From: Athripsodes cinereus
Taxonomy: Eukaryota > Arthropoda > Insecta > Trichoptera > Leptoceridae
Direction of reading: 5' to 3'
Length of the DNA stretch: 64,000 nt
Assembly: GCA_947579605.1 (NCBI GenBank)
Contig: OX388305.1
Location: forward strand, 29,153,542-29,217,541
Under the pieces are notes generated by a model. It saw only the letters and a program-made list of their open reading frames with translations, had not been told where the DNA came from and did not search any database. Each line of letters begins with the position of its first letter. Positions within the stretch are counted from its first letter, which is position 1. Of the stretch, positions 38,590 to 49,659 are shown one piece after another. The position numbers and the translations under genes are program-made.

Positions 38590-39032
38590 TTTCTATAATT
38601 TTTTATTTTTTTTTATTTTATTTTTCGTGTATCCAAACACGATGAGCAGTCCTACCCCCATCCCTTCCACTTTATCCCATCCGTCCCTACTCAACATCTG
38701 TGTCGAGTCGTTTATCCGATGTTATTTCTTTTGATCAGGTATATATTTGAGTAGCTTATTTTATCTGTAAATTTATTTTGGTATACGTATGTGTTTATTT
38801 ATATATTTATCTATATGTATATCTTAATTTATTTTATTTTGTTTTACTTATTTATTTATATATTATTATTATTATTTGTTTTTGTTTAATGGGTTAGTTG
38901 GAAGATATTGCGCTTCAGCAATAAACTCGCCCATTGCACAAAATTATGTATTTTATTGTTATGTTACCATGTTTTTTTCTTCTTTGTATACTAATTTTGT
39001 GCAATAAAGATTATTATTATTATTATTATTAT
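38590..39032 (+). mobile_element. LINE 3' untranslated region with two-stem end
   Basis: T-rich sense strand. gggttagttggaaga is followed by stem 1 tattgc/gcaata (38906-38911 with 38918-38923) and actcgccc. Stem 2 joins attgcacaaaat (38933-38944) and attttgtgcaat (38994-39005), a perfect 12-bp inverted repeat. Then aaag and an (ATT)n tail. This is the same layout as at 37.0 kb, with different stem sequences. Confidence 0.75.
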
Positions 39033-39097
39033 AGATTTCAGTATAAAAAAAAATATCTTCGTATAACAAAAATTTATGTAACATTATGTATGTTGAT

Positions 39098-39160
39098 AAT
39101 TTTGGGTTATTTGGAAGAGATCGCGGCTCTGCGACAAACTCGCCCTCTTTATTTATTTAT
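39098..39160 (+). mobile_element. LINE 3' terminus, stem 2 lost
   Basis: gggttatttggaagaga is followed by stem 1 tcgc-ggctct-gcga (39121-39134), actcgccc and (TTTA)n. The second stem is missing, probably by deletion or truncation. Confidence 0.65.
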
Positions 39161-39182
39161 TTATTTAACACATTAAATGGTT

Positions 39183-39398
39183 ATATTGATAATAGTTTGC
39201 TCCAACTGATACTGATGGGGATGATTGAGGGGCAGTGTGATCCTGTCTTGGCTGCAGACACATAAGTGATTGGACCGGGATGAGACATATGGGGGAGCTG
39301 TTCCGAGTCGCGGAGGATAGAGAAGCCTTCGCTAGAGTGATTGCCAACGTCAGGGGGGCCTGATACGACACGAGAAAAAGAAGAAGATATTGATAATA
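39183..39398 (+). mobile_element. LINE F4 insertion with 12-bp target duplication
   Basis: The duplication atattgataata is at 39183-39194 and 39387-39398. The 192-bp insert encodes DWTGMRHMGELFRVAEDREA and FARVIANVRGA in the RT C-terminus, then a stop and the terminus aaaaagaagaag. The 9.2 and 31.5 kb relics share the same end. It is the longest F4 copy here. The clade is not clear from so short a piece. Confidence 0.85.
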
Positions 39399-39579
39399 TC
39401 TTATTTGAATGCATTTTTCTATGAAATTGTATGTATTGTGATCATTGTACAGTAAAGAATGAATAATAAATAAATTTTAATATAAGATTTTCTGTGTGTC
39501 TTATTTCGAACTATGAGAAAAGGTTTTCCAAGTATAACGTACTATTAAATATATTATTGATTTCAGCCTACCTATTATT

Positions 39580-39812
39580 AGAAAGCGTGGAGCACCTGAT
39601 AAAGAAAAGATCTCCCACTCTTTTCTGCATGTTATTGAGTGTCCTGTAAAAGGCAAGTGTTCGAAAAACAGATATATTACATTTTTCGTCTTAATTTTAG
39701 CAACGAAATTTGCTACCAATCCTGAATGTCTTATTTTTTCGTTGGCACAGAGAAGATAGTTTGCATATTTTTACGGCTGATCTGCTGGTTACGCTACCTG
39801 TGAGATATAGTA
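39580..39812 (+). repeat. Family X repeat, near full length
   Basis: Order: gcgtggagcacctgat, ctcccactcttttctgc, gagtgtcctgtaaaaggca, gtgttcgaaaaacagat, caacgaaatttgctacc, cttattttttcgttggcaca, gatagtttgcatat, ctgatctgctgg. This copy and the 47.0 kb copy define the family at about 220-235 bp. Confidence 0.8.
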
Positions 39813-39939
39813 GTATTATTAAATTGACAATAACAAATTGCACAAAATGAATATTGACAATTCGCTAGTTCCAAACTACGATATGAATATTGTATTATGG
39901 GTTCTAACGTAACAATATACATATATATAAGGCACTTAA

Positions 39940-40085
39940 CATACCTATATATGTACATGTAACACCCAGACCCAGGACAATTTGGAAAAGGCTGTTTTCC
40001 ATTTTGTCTCAGCCGGGAATCGATCCTGGATCCCCGCAACTCAAAGGCAAAATTGATACATCCACGCCACACTGGTCGTTAGGTA
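39940..40085 (-). mobile_element. tRNA-derived SINE A, minus-strand copy
   Basis: Minus strand: A-box-like tgtggcgtggatg, B box ggatcgattcc (40017-40027, one change from consensus), then ccaaattgtcctgggtctg and ttacatgtacat, which match the 36.5 kb body. The 3' portion is shortened. Confidence 0.8.
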
Positions 40086-40244
40086 CTATTGATAACTTTA
40101 CAAAAGTTTTTTTTTTCAGTAACCTTGTAGGTCGGAAGACATACCTTTCCTCACAATATACCGTTCATTGGCGCAGAACTAATTGTGAAAGTTTATATTA
40201 TATTTCATATGTAATTGCACCTAGATAATAAATAATAATACCAT

Positions 40245-40352
40245 TTGTATATGGGTGTATGTGTGTGTATGTGTGTGTGAGGGTGTGTGTGGATGTGTAT
40301 GTGGGTGAGTGTGTGTGTCTGGATGTATGTTTGGGTGCATGAGCGTGTGTGT
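40245..40352. repeat. Imperfect (GT)n / (GTAT)n microsatellite
   Basis: About 105 bp of interrupted GTGTGT with gtatgtgtgtgtgagggtgt-like variants. It yields an artefactual His/Thr-rich frame on the minus strand. Confidence 0.85.
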
Positions 40353-42296
40353 TGTATCATATAAATGGATGACAATAATACAGAATAAGGGAAATAACCT
40401 AAGTACATAAAGTAGAGAATATTAAAGCGCTGAGACAAAGTAAAAAACTTAAAATGCTGTACAATAAACGAGTGAATAAATAAATAAAAAAAAAACATTA
40501 TATTCAAATTTCATTGTTAAAAGATTATTCTTCATATTACCTTCTTATTCAAAATATATGCTTTAAGTACAGACGACTTTCTAAAATATGGAAAAAATAG
40601 AAGTCTTATTTGATTCCGAGACCTCAAGGGATTGTGATATTATTTCAATACAAAAAGAAAAACTAGAGTGAAGAAATAGAGCATTTCGAAATAAAATTGC
40701 AAAAGGCATGCAAAACCAAAACAATGTATCAGGAGCATATACTCGGAGCGGAGTAAAATAAAATAAAAATATCTCTTGTATTTTATTCGATTCCCGTATC
40801 CTTAATGTACCTATGGAGTACTTATAATAATGTACTCACTACACACATGCACCTGGGTGCCTCCACGGTAGTCAGAAGGGCGGGCGTTCTACATTCAAAT
40901 TCAAATGAGACGTTCCATTTTATGGATCGTGTTTCATTCTTGAAAAAAGGGCGGAAGATTCGAACCGTGAATATCTAAAAAGGACTAAGTGCTTTTACAA
41001 CACACAGAAACGTTTTGACTAATGACACGTGGAACACTATGATAAGTAGTAAAGTTATAAGCAATAGAAAAGTTTGCCCACTATCCTTGATAGAAAATAA
41101 ATGGACTTGTGTCCTTTTGAATATGGGTTGTAGATTTTTAAGTACAGGCGCGGTTATATTCTACTTTCCCAGGTGTTCTATTCAATCAGGTATCATCAAC
41201 ATTATAGATAAAATAAATGTTACGTGCCCACTATTCCCTTACCATATTTTTTAGTATGAGGATGTGTTTGGATTTATAAAAACAGGGTTATCATATTAGA
41301 TATGAAGATAATATCTTTCTTGATCAGAAAGATATTAATCTTCTCAAATGTAAAATAGATACCTACGATCGGATTGCACTATTACATTTGCAACAAAACT
41401 CAGAAGACATAATTCTACGAAGTATTTATTAATAGACATAGCTCCGATATGAAAACTTATTACCATATTTTTTTGTATCTATTTCACACAGAGAACTTTT
41501 GGTAGGTTACTATAATCTTATAATAAGACTCATTTCAATTTTATTTATTTTTCGCTTTAATTTTCATGCTGAAATTACTGACTGAAAGCAAACGTCCATT
41601 TAGATCTTCTTTTTGCAAATTATTTAAACATCCTCCTTACACGACATTAATTTTGTTATTGGATAAAATTAAAATAAACGTCGTCAAACCAATAGTTTAT
41701 GACGAATGTAAGATATTTAGCGGTGCATAAATAAGATTCGATACAAGCTGATATAGGATCTCATGTCGAGATTACTACTGCTAGGGACGCTCTGTTTGCA
41801 TAATCGTGAAATATATATAACTAAATCATTACATATTATAATATAATAAAAATCCTTGAATAAATATTTAAGTAAATAATTATATAAGTTAGTATGTAAG
41901 CTCAAATGTACTTAATGTATACCTTAATTAGACAAGGAAATAAAAAAAATAAAAGCTTTGGAATATATACGAGTTTAAGGTATTACACCGAAATACTTCA
42001 TTTCCTCAATTTTAAATGCCCAAAACTAGCATTTGCTTAAAGATATTGCAACTACTGATAATTATAATGAATAAACCACTTATTAAAATGAAATACATCC
42101 ATATACATACCTACATTTTACAATATATACAAAATATCTGATCTGAGAATTACTAGTTTCTAAAATAAAAACTCCAATTATTTTGCCCATTGAATCCACC
42201 CTTGAGATGGATGCTCCATTAAACGGCGCTAAATAAATCATCCAACATACATAAGAGTACATACAGACATTCTCAGGATAGTACATCTACAATTGC
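40353..42296. other. Stretch with nothing recognised
   Basis: Frames at 41015-41254 and 41717-41905 show no family resemblance. No repeat copy seen. Confidence 0.5.
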
Positions 42297-42510
42297 ACCA
42301 TCATGGCATATCCCAGAAATGAAGTAGCCAGCGAACTATATCTGCATGCAATTAACATACGGATTTTCTTCTAAGTGACATTAAATAAAATATGCATCAG
42401 GAAGGGTAGCATGCCTCATCGCTAACTGTAGATGTTGACTGTTTTACGTCTTTTACAGGACACACGAAATTTAACACAAAAGAGTTGGAAGCCCAGGACT
42501 CTTTTCTTCT
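42297..42510 (-). repeat. Family X repeat, near full length, reversed
   Basis: accatcatggcatatccc, gtagccagcgaact and gcatgcaattaacat come first. Then tcttttacaggacacacga, aaaagagttggaagcccag follow. This is the order expected for a complete reversed copy. Confidence 0.7.
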
Positions 42511-42924
42511 TCATGTTCTATATTATCACAGCATCACCCTCAAGTTTGGTAGCCACAATTGATTATTTTTCCATCTAATCTTCATTCCATGAATGAAGCC
42601 GAATTTATAGTTAGTATACCTACCTACGTAATATGTAACAATGTTATTCTACATAATAATGAGTTAGTAACAACATCAATCAGTAGGTGTTCCATCTGAT
42701 AAACACACGGCCACCGTAGAAGTATTGATCCCGCTATTGTATTGTATATAGGATAATAGAGACATTATAATGCATGTCTTACCTACAACAAATTGAAATA
42801 CTCTAATATGCAATAACAAACGGATATAATGCCATCAGCTAATCTAAAATCTCATGAAAATACAACAATAAAAAACTTATGAAATTAAATTTGTATTATT
42901 GTTATTACAATTAGTCTAATACAG
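42511..42924. other. Stretch with nothing recognised
   Basis: A (GTT/ATT)-rich run near 42895. Otherwise nothing. Confidence 0.45.
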
Positions 42925-43097
42925 ACCGCCCTACTTGAGAGAGATGCCCTGATAGAGAAGGAAGATATCATTATTGGTGACAGACTTGGTCTATACTGGC
43001 AAGAAGTTCTGGTAGCAAACCGAGAGAAATCTGGTGTAAGTAACTAGGCACAAATGGCCCCCAACCTATCATTAACACAAAAGGAAAAAGATGAATG
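42925..43097 (+). pseudogene. LINE family F2 relic, highly decayed
   Basis: gacagacttggtctatactg and gcaagaagttctggtagcaa encode a degraded RLGLxWQEVLxAN. The end ggcacaaatggcccccaacc then aaaggaaaaagatgaatg parallels the 5.2 kb copy. Confidence 0.7.
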
Positions 43098-43739
43098 TAT
43101 CATAGTTATTATAATCTACACAAAAATACAAATATTTATAACATAAAGTAATTAATTATTCGATTGGTAGTTTATTACAATAATGATTGAAGAATACCTA
43201 ATATAAATTGCAATTGTTTGTGATTTAGTTAATTTGTTTTATTATTTTTTATTTTTTTTAACCTAAGTAATACCACAATCTTGATATTGAATGACCAATA
43301 ATAGGTATAACATGAACTTTTATGTTTTCTTGCAGCTTTAACGTAGGTACTATGAATTTGACATAGATTATTTGACTTTTCAAAGGGTTGCATTGAAAAT
43401 AATTGAATACTTTTTTATATATGGATTTTATCAACATGGTATATTCTATAAAAAAAAACTATCCTTGTCTATTATCTTGAATAGCTTGCAAAGCGGCCAG
43501 GTCGTGTTGCTCTTCAGAAGGTAGTTCTTTAACTTTTTATTTTAAATTTCTTATTAATCCTCATAACTGATTCAGAAAGGAAACCCCTAAGCGTGTAGAT
43601 AGATGAGAAACACTAAGGATGTTTATGTGGTGGGTGGAATGATAAATCCGTAATATGAATCGCTACAACTCCGTGACAAATAATCTTACATTTGAATTGC
43701 AAAACACATTCGCTTTTGACCTATATAGATTAATCTTGA
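43098..43739. other. Stretch with nothing recognised
   Basis: AT-rich. No gene or repeat supported. Confidence 0.5.
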
Positions 43740-44035
43740 TGTCTCGATCGTGCATCTTCGTCAATCTTCGGGATCGATGGATCATGGCCACACACACGGG
43801 CAAAGGTTTAGTCTCGCGCCGCCGCTTATCATAATTCTTATTTAAAATCCAAACTTTATGACATTTTTATATTTCCATTCCAGGAACTGATCGTGGGTCC
43901 ACATGACCGCATCGCATTAAGGACCATTAAGGTACAACCACCCCTAGGAGGAACCATAAATTCACCGGTGACAATATTGTTTTGTATCAAAAGATCCAAA
44001 GGATTAACATCAATAAAAATAAGGAAGGCATAATT
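43740..44035. other. GC-richer block, possible exon or old SINE
   Basis: The plus strand has a pyrimidine tract and acceptor-like ttccattccag|GAACTG at 43883. It then has an open frame ELIVGPHDRIALRTIKVQPP and on to a stop at 44030, with a weak donor-like AAG|GTACAA inside. Upstream, tctcgcgccgccgc (43813) and gggatcgatggatcatggcc are unusually GC-rich. The frame is open from 43812 without an ATG. I know no homologue. On the minus strand the block could instead be an old SINE body. Undecided. Confidence 0.2.
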
Positions 44036-44313
44036 TTTACATCAATTTAGTCTAATGTAGGTATGTACTAAGAATAGGAAGAAGGTAGGTGGGTACCTAC
44101 CTACTAAATATAAGAATCTTGTAGGTATCTGACAATGTAAACCCTAGGAGGAAAGAGAAAAAGGTTACCTACCTAGTGATTATACATTCGCAGTTGAAAA
44201 TATGACAAATAGTAGGTAAATATGTTTCAAGCATGTTCATTATGTAAAATTATACCTGTTATAAAATTATAAGGAATACTTTAATCGCGTTTATATCAAA
44301 GTACTACAAATAT

Positions 44314-44460
44314 AATTATAAATAAAACACCTATTTATAGTATATCCACAGTGACTTTTTATTGGACGCGAGCCGGCTTTCAAGAGCTTCCGCTCTCATC
44401 ATCAGGCTAGCGAAAAGTGCACGTCTAAGTGTGGATATAATAAGTGTTTTATTTATAATT
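44314..44460 (-). ncRNA. Hammerhead-ribozyme-like foldback
   Basis: Minus strand contains CTGATGA (44405-44399), a stem-loop agagc-ggaa-gctct (44382-44398), GAAA (44381-44378) and a self-complementary AGCCGGCT (44371-44378), then C. This is the linear order of a type I hammerhead with a minimal stem III, as in Penelope-like elements and retrozymes. Stem I would be formed by the flanks: tatatccaca with tgtggatata, and acttttc with aaaaagt. The outer arms aattataaataaaacac (44314-44330) and gtgttttatttataatt (44444-44460) are perfectly complementary. Departures: an extra U between the core and stem II, and a CUC cleavage triplet rather than GUC. Activity is inferred only. Confidence 0.45.
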
Positions 44461-46421
44461 AATTCAACATGAATTTCCACCAAGTACCGTCGGTTGAAAG
44501 ATATCAACTACAAATAAAATTGGAAATATTAGATACCATTCATTTACGATTGATTTGTTAAGATAAAGAAAATCTTATTTGTAATATTACACGTGACAAA
44601 CATTAAGATAATCGAAAGTTGTCGTTTGAGCCCACCTGATGTGTGACTCTCTATAAAGATGAACATGCGACATTCTAATTTAGATCCTCATAACATCACG
44701 ATTCTAAAAGGGGTTTAAATTTATATTTTATGAACACAAAGTAGACAAACAATAAAACTAATAACAGAAACAAACTGTGATTTACACAAGATATTTATTC
44801 TAGTGGAGCACTAACAGCGGGTGATTGAGAGGAAATTGTTAAGTTTTGTTTCCATATTTATAAGACAAATAGGGTGAACTACTATTTTTTATTGTATTTT
44901 AAATTTATACGAATGTAATAATTGGTTGTTGAAAAAAAAACTAGGTGGCCTATGTGAAGTAAATTTACGCGGTAGCGACACAATCGGATCAATTTATTAT
45001 GCAGTATGCACCATAGGGAGTTGAATGTTTTTACATAGGGCATTCCAGAGATGTTTTAAAATAATATAATTTCTAATATTTTTGGTCCATATGATGAACA
45101 CAGATATCACTTCCTTTGTTTCGATTTATTTTAGTTGAATCTATTTTATCCATGCATTTACATAAAAATGTAGTTTCGACAGTCTTTTCTATAATGTAAA
45201 ACTTCTTATTTTTCATAGCTTAAAAAATAGTCAAAATGTATATTGTGCTCGAAATATGATAATATAATCATGGATAAGAATTTTTACAAATTTAAAAATA
45301 ATTGGTATTTACCTAAAAAATAAATTAGTACCTAGGTACATTACGTACTTATAGCAGATAATTTATAAACAAATCTTGAGTTAAGTATAATTGTTCAACA
45401 TAAATGAATTATATTTTCTTACACTATACGATGACATACTTGGACAATTACGAGAGTTTGTAAAGAGATTAAAAATATTAATCACTCATTGATTGTTAGG
45501 CGGTACGAAGTTCGCTGGGTCAGCTAGTTGTGTATTGATATATTTGGCGTGACGTATGCGGAGTTTGTCAGGAAGATTGAGAATGTGTTGTGATTTTTGT
45601 CTAGATGTTGTTGATTTTCTTCTGGGATCGCATTGGCCTTCCGCTGTAATAATCCCTGTAAGAATCGTCTCTTTGTCAGTAATAATAATAATAAAAGATT
45701 TTATTTGATAGAAATGGACAGACATATTATTAGAACCGACAATAGCGAACGTGTCGCTGGAAACTTGTCGAATGGAAATAAAATCACAGTTTTTTTTTTA
45801 TTTTATACTTTATTTATTTTGAATCCATTTGGAGACACTAAACAAAAATTCATTTTGGAGTACTCTATGGTTTAGAATCTAAATTATAAGGCGTAACTGA
45901 CTAGCAGATATACCTAATAACAAAATAGTATTGAATGATACATACATACATGCTCATGAATGAACTTATTCAAACAAAACAACACCGAAACATAAATTAT
46001 TCGTTATATTTTTGTTATTTATACTTAAATGGAATGTTACGTTGCATTCAAACGAATTAAACCTCGTCTGCAAATATAATAATATTAATATTCCAGAGGG
46101 TTGGAAGGGCAGTTTCCCATGTATAAAGGTACAAATACTGTAATACAAATTCCATTGTTTCTGTAGGAGTCTCGATGAAAACACTTCCCAGTAGGTAGCA
46201 TTTATATGTTATATGCAAATGGTGAACCTTTCATAATACATGCAACGCATTCAGATACAATAAAACATGTCTAGTCTAAGAAACGAAATAAATTGAGTAT
46301 ATTTTTTTATCTGAAATTTATATTTAAATCCTCCACAAAATCTGCCCTCTAGGAAAATAATTATTTCGTTAAAATAATTTTCAATCTTCTTATTATGGAT
46401 TGTAGTGTTGGCTTTTGCATG
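44461..46421. other. Stretch with nothing recognised
   Basis: Frames at 45486-45875 on both strands overlap an (AAT)n run and have no known relatives. Confidence 0.45.
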
Positions 46422-46703
46422 TATAGACCATTAAAGGTCACGTGGTCTTTTCTATGGATTTGCTTTTGCTTGGGGGGCAAACAGTCAGATTGCGCAAATC
46501 ATCCTTGTAGGATGTTATGCCATAAGAGAAAAAAAAGAAAGTCAGACGACAAAATAATAAAAAAATCGACACTGACAGTTTTTTTTTATTATTAGGTATT
46601 CTTTAGGCGTTCCACCTAATATTACACCGTAATCGTCTGTTGTGTTGGGATGCCTGATGCCCCTCAATGATTTTTCTGTGACGTCATCCTTTAATGGTCT
46701 ATA
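46422..46703. mobile_element. MITE with TA target duplication
   Basis: Terminal inverted repeats tagaccattaaagg (46424-46437) and cctttaatggtcta (46688-46701) match perfectly over 14 bp, and over 17 bp including the flanking gTA/TAc. TA lies on both sides. About 278 bp, non-coding, with an A-rich centre. The TA duplication suggests mobilisation by a Tc1/mariner-type transposase. Confidence 0.7.
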
Positions 46704-47024
46704 CTCAGAATAAGTGAAGATGTGGAATAAATAAATTAATTTGATATGTTATTGTATTGTTTTAAAACAGTAGGAAAACACGAGTTATCCACCTACCTGT
46801 GACTTAAGAAAATTATCATCCAATCATCTTCCTATACTTCCATTAGGTACCTACCTGTTATTTATAATATTTATCCATAGATTTATTCTAAGTTTTAGAG
46901 TATCCTATGGAATACGGTTGATAAAACACAATATTATTATACCAGAACACAAAAAAGACTATTACCTACTTGCATCTGAACATGACTGAAGAAATATTTT
47001 TAAAATTGTTTTTTTATTCTTTTC

Positions 47025-47245
47025 CATAGAGCACCCGGCATAGAATTGGTCTGCCACTATTTTCCACTAGTTTTCGAGTGTCATGTAAAAGGCAGGTGTT
47101 AAAACATTTTACATATTATATTCAGCGATGAGGTTTGCCACCTTAATTTTTTGCTGGTACGGAGAGGACAACTTACGTACACGTTTATTACATGCAGCTA
47201 GTTTGCTGGCTACCCTACATGATATAGGGATGGTAATGTAGTAGG
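47025..47245 (+). repeat. Family X repeat, near full length
   Basis: agagcacccggcatagaatt, ggtctgccactattttcc, agttttcgagtgtcatgtaa, aaggcaggtgtt, gaggtttgccacctt, tacggagaggacaactt, gtttattacatgcagc, tttgctggctaccct, ggatggta. Confidence 0.85.
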
Positions 47246-47690
47246 TAGTGGTAATTTTTTCAACTAATTATCTGCAATACTATACAATATACGATACAAT
47301 ACACACACCTGTATTTCTATAAGTATGTTCACCTGGTTCAATTTAATTTATGTAAGTACTTTTTTCGTTTAATAAAAAGCATTTTATGTAGGTATTATTT
47401 TTTGTCCATTTTGCTACAACAGAGAGAATATTTTTCATGTTCAGGTGAGCGAACCGAGTTAATTTATTGCGCAAGCATGAACGAGTGAAAAACTCAAAAA
47501 GCCAACGAAACATGGAAAATGAACTGCCATTCATTCGTTCATTCACTCGTAATGGACACCGTCCATCTTCGTAGAGAAAAATATTAAATTTATTCAAATG
47601 TGTTTTATAAACTTTTTCAGAAAAATAACTACCTATCTGCGATCCTTTTTGAATTTATGTGGAAACAAAAAATGTTTCCTTTCTATAAAT
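47246..47690. other. Stretch with nothing recognised
   Basis: The minus-strand frame at 47343-47597 (84 codons) has no recognisable domain. Confidence 0.4.
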
Positions 47691-47795
47691 CTACCTTGGT
47701 ACGGGCTCATGCCCAGTTAGGTAGACATTAGTGACTTATCTTTTAAAAACTGTTTTGTAAATAAAATAAATAAATAAAATCTGTAATATTACACT
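47691..47795 (+). mobile_element. LINE-like 3' terminus with GGGC hairpin
   Basis: Hairpin gggc-tcat-gccc (47703-47714), then agttaggtagacattagtga, a short spacer and ttttgtaaataaaataaata. It resembles the other hairpin-plus-AAATAAATA ends but with its own spacer. Confidence 0.5.
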
Positions 47796-48118
47796 TTTTG
47801 TATAAAATGTATTCTAACCTTTAAATTCATGTCATTAACTAAGAGTACACCATCATAAATGGTGTAGCCATCGAGCTCACTTCCTGAAATAAACAAAACC
47901 TTATACTTTGTCTAAATCTAAAACAAAATATTCATAATGGGGAACATAGCTCAACGATAAATTAAAAAATTGAAATGTCTTGATAGACACTCGAAAACTG
48001 ATAAAATAAGGTAGAATACCTTCCTATTCCAAGATCTCCACAGTGTTTATATAACCTACACATTCTGTATTTGTATAATACTCATATTAAATATTTTTTT
48101 ATTTAAAAAAAATCTGAT

Positions 48119-48324
48119 TCATATTTTTTTCTAGGGTGTGCAATAGTATCTTACGCGCATATATATTATGTATTTCCAAGGTAGAAAATATAATTACTTT
48201 GGATTCGTTGTTGAGGGAATTAGAGCGAGCAATTAAATTTTCGTCGAAAAATAACCTGAATGGTCAGACAAGAGCCCTTGTGTATGCCCACGTTATTCTC
48301 AATGGCTCTTCCCATATCAATTAG
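48119..48324 (+). other. Exon-like open frame after a splice-acceptor motif, doubtful
   Basis: tattttttctag|GGTGTG is a good acceptor. It is followed by a frame containing LDSLLRELERAIKFSSKNN and ending SSHIN at 48324. The composition is amphipathic and protein-like, but I recognise no family and no matching donor or neighbouring exon. Confidence 0.15.
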
Positions 48325-48830
48325 ATATAGTATGTGATTCAAAGCGTAATAATATTATTTCTTGAAAACCCTAAGTCTCATCATCAACCTCATCTTTGAA
48401 ATCTCTCATTTCAATTACACACTTATCATCAATTCACAGGAATCATTTTTATTTTCATTTATTTTTTCTTTACTTCGGAAATTATTTTGACGGTCGAACA
48501 CTTCACATCAAAAATTAAAAAAAAAAATACAAATATTTGGAACGTATGGGTTCGGATAAAAAAAAAGTAGGTAGTACTTCTTCTTGAACAGATATCAGAT
48601 GAGTGTTTTTGACAAACGTAATATAATAATACCAAATCAAAATACACTTTAAGCTTGGGAGATTTTTAAAGGATCGTTTTTACTCATTTCCTTTAAAGTA
48701 TTTCGTGGATGTTATCAATAAACCTAAGTACAAAGTAATTTGCGAAGTAAAGGATTGGTAAAGTTTGTTATGTAATTACAAGTAAATAGTTACATATAAG
48801 TGAAATGGTGTAACAAATAATTCTGATGAA
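48325..48830. other. Stretch with nothing recognised
   Basis: AT-rich, with A-runs. No feature supported. Confidence 0.5.
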
Positions 48831-48989
48831 AACAGTGAGAAGTTTCTCCTCCCCCTTGTTACGATGGTTGGAAGTGTCAGTTCATAGCGGTGCTTTCACG
48901 TTCAAGAGTTGCCATCTAAGTTTCTATTAGCGGGACGTCGTTGCTAAATAGATTGCTTATGCGAGCGACAGCCAACCAATCACCTTCCT

Positions 48990-49125
48990 ACCTCACCCTC
49001 AAAACATATCCAATTTACTTGGAAGCTTTAACCACCCAACAACACCCGTTTTTCCCATTTTGACCCGAATTCGTTCCTTATAAAGCCGTTTGCAATCCGC
49101 CCTATTCAGCCCTGGGCCACCTAGT
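48990..49125 (+). promoter_or_regulatory. Candidate TATA + initiator core promoter
   Basis: TATAAA at 49079-49084 and an initiator-like TTCAGC with its A at 49108, so the TATA box starts at -29, a canonical spacing. aaccaatcacc near 48993 provides a CCAAT motif. The whole block 48830-49125 is distinctly less AT-rich than its surroundings. No coding exon can be shown downstream. Confidence 0.3.
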
Positions 49126-49622
49126 GTTTCATATATTGTTAACTTAATCAAATAACTCTTCGAATTTCTCCACTTGTACCACGGTTACAATATGTTTCCA
49201 CCTTATAATACCTACATAGATGCCTACTACATACTCGTTTATATACGAGTATCTACTTACTTTATCAGGACTTAATATATTTTATTTTATTAACCCGAAG
49301 CAATATTCGATTACAGCTTTGTGCAAGTTCATTTAAAATGGGGCTAAGAATATTTTAACACTAAAATACATAAAATTGCGTACATTTATGAACTTTTCAT
49401 TTTTTATTATAGCTGACAAGTTGAACAGTATGAAACACTTACCGAAGAATTCAATCAAATACCAAAATGAATTCTAGATTTTTTACAACAATTTTTAATG
49501 TGTAATCGTGTCTCGTAGCACTCTCTTATTTTTATGAACAAATAAAAATATTATGAGCAGGGAAAGCATTGTGCAAATAAAGACGTTATCAGATCAAATA
49601 TTATCTACAAAGTAGGGGATTA
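49126..49622. other. Stretch with nothing recognised
   Basis: AT-rich downstream of the candidate promoter. No exon supported. Confidence 0.4.
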
Positions 49623-49659
49623 CCCTAACCTAACCTAACATTTGCATTTGTAGGTTAGA
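49623..49659. repeat. Short interstitial telomere-like repeat
   Basis: ccctaacctaacctaac (49624-49639) is three CCTAA units, the complement of the insect telomere motif TTAGG. taggttag follows at 49651, so the two can form a hairpin. Confidence 0.5.

Noticed and set aside
40205..40507. His/Thr-rich 100-codon minus-strand frame
   Set aside because: It is produced by the (GT)n microsatellite.
47965..48010. Possible reversed 5' part of family X (gacactcgaaaactgat)
   Set aside because: The match is about 17 bases and the neighbouring blocks are missing.
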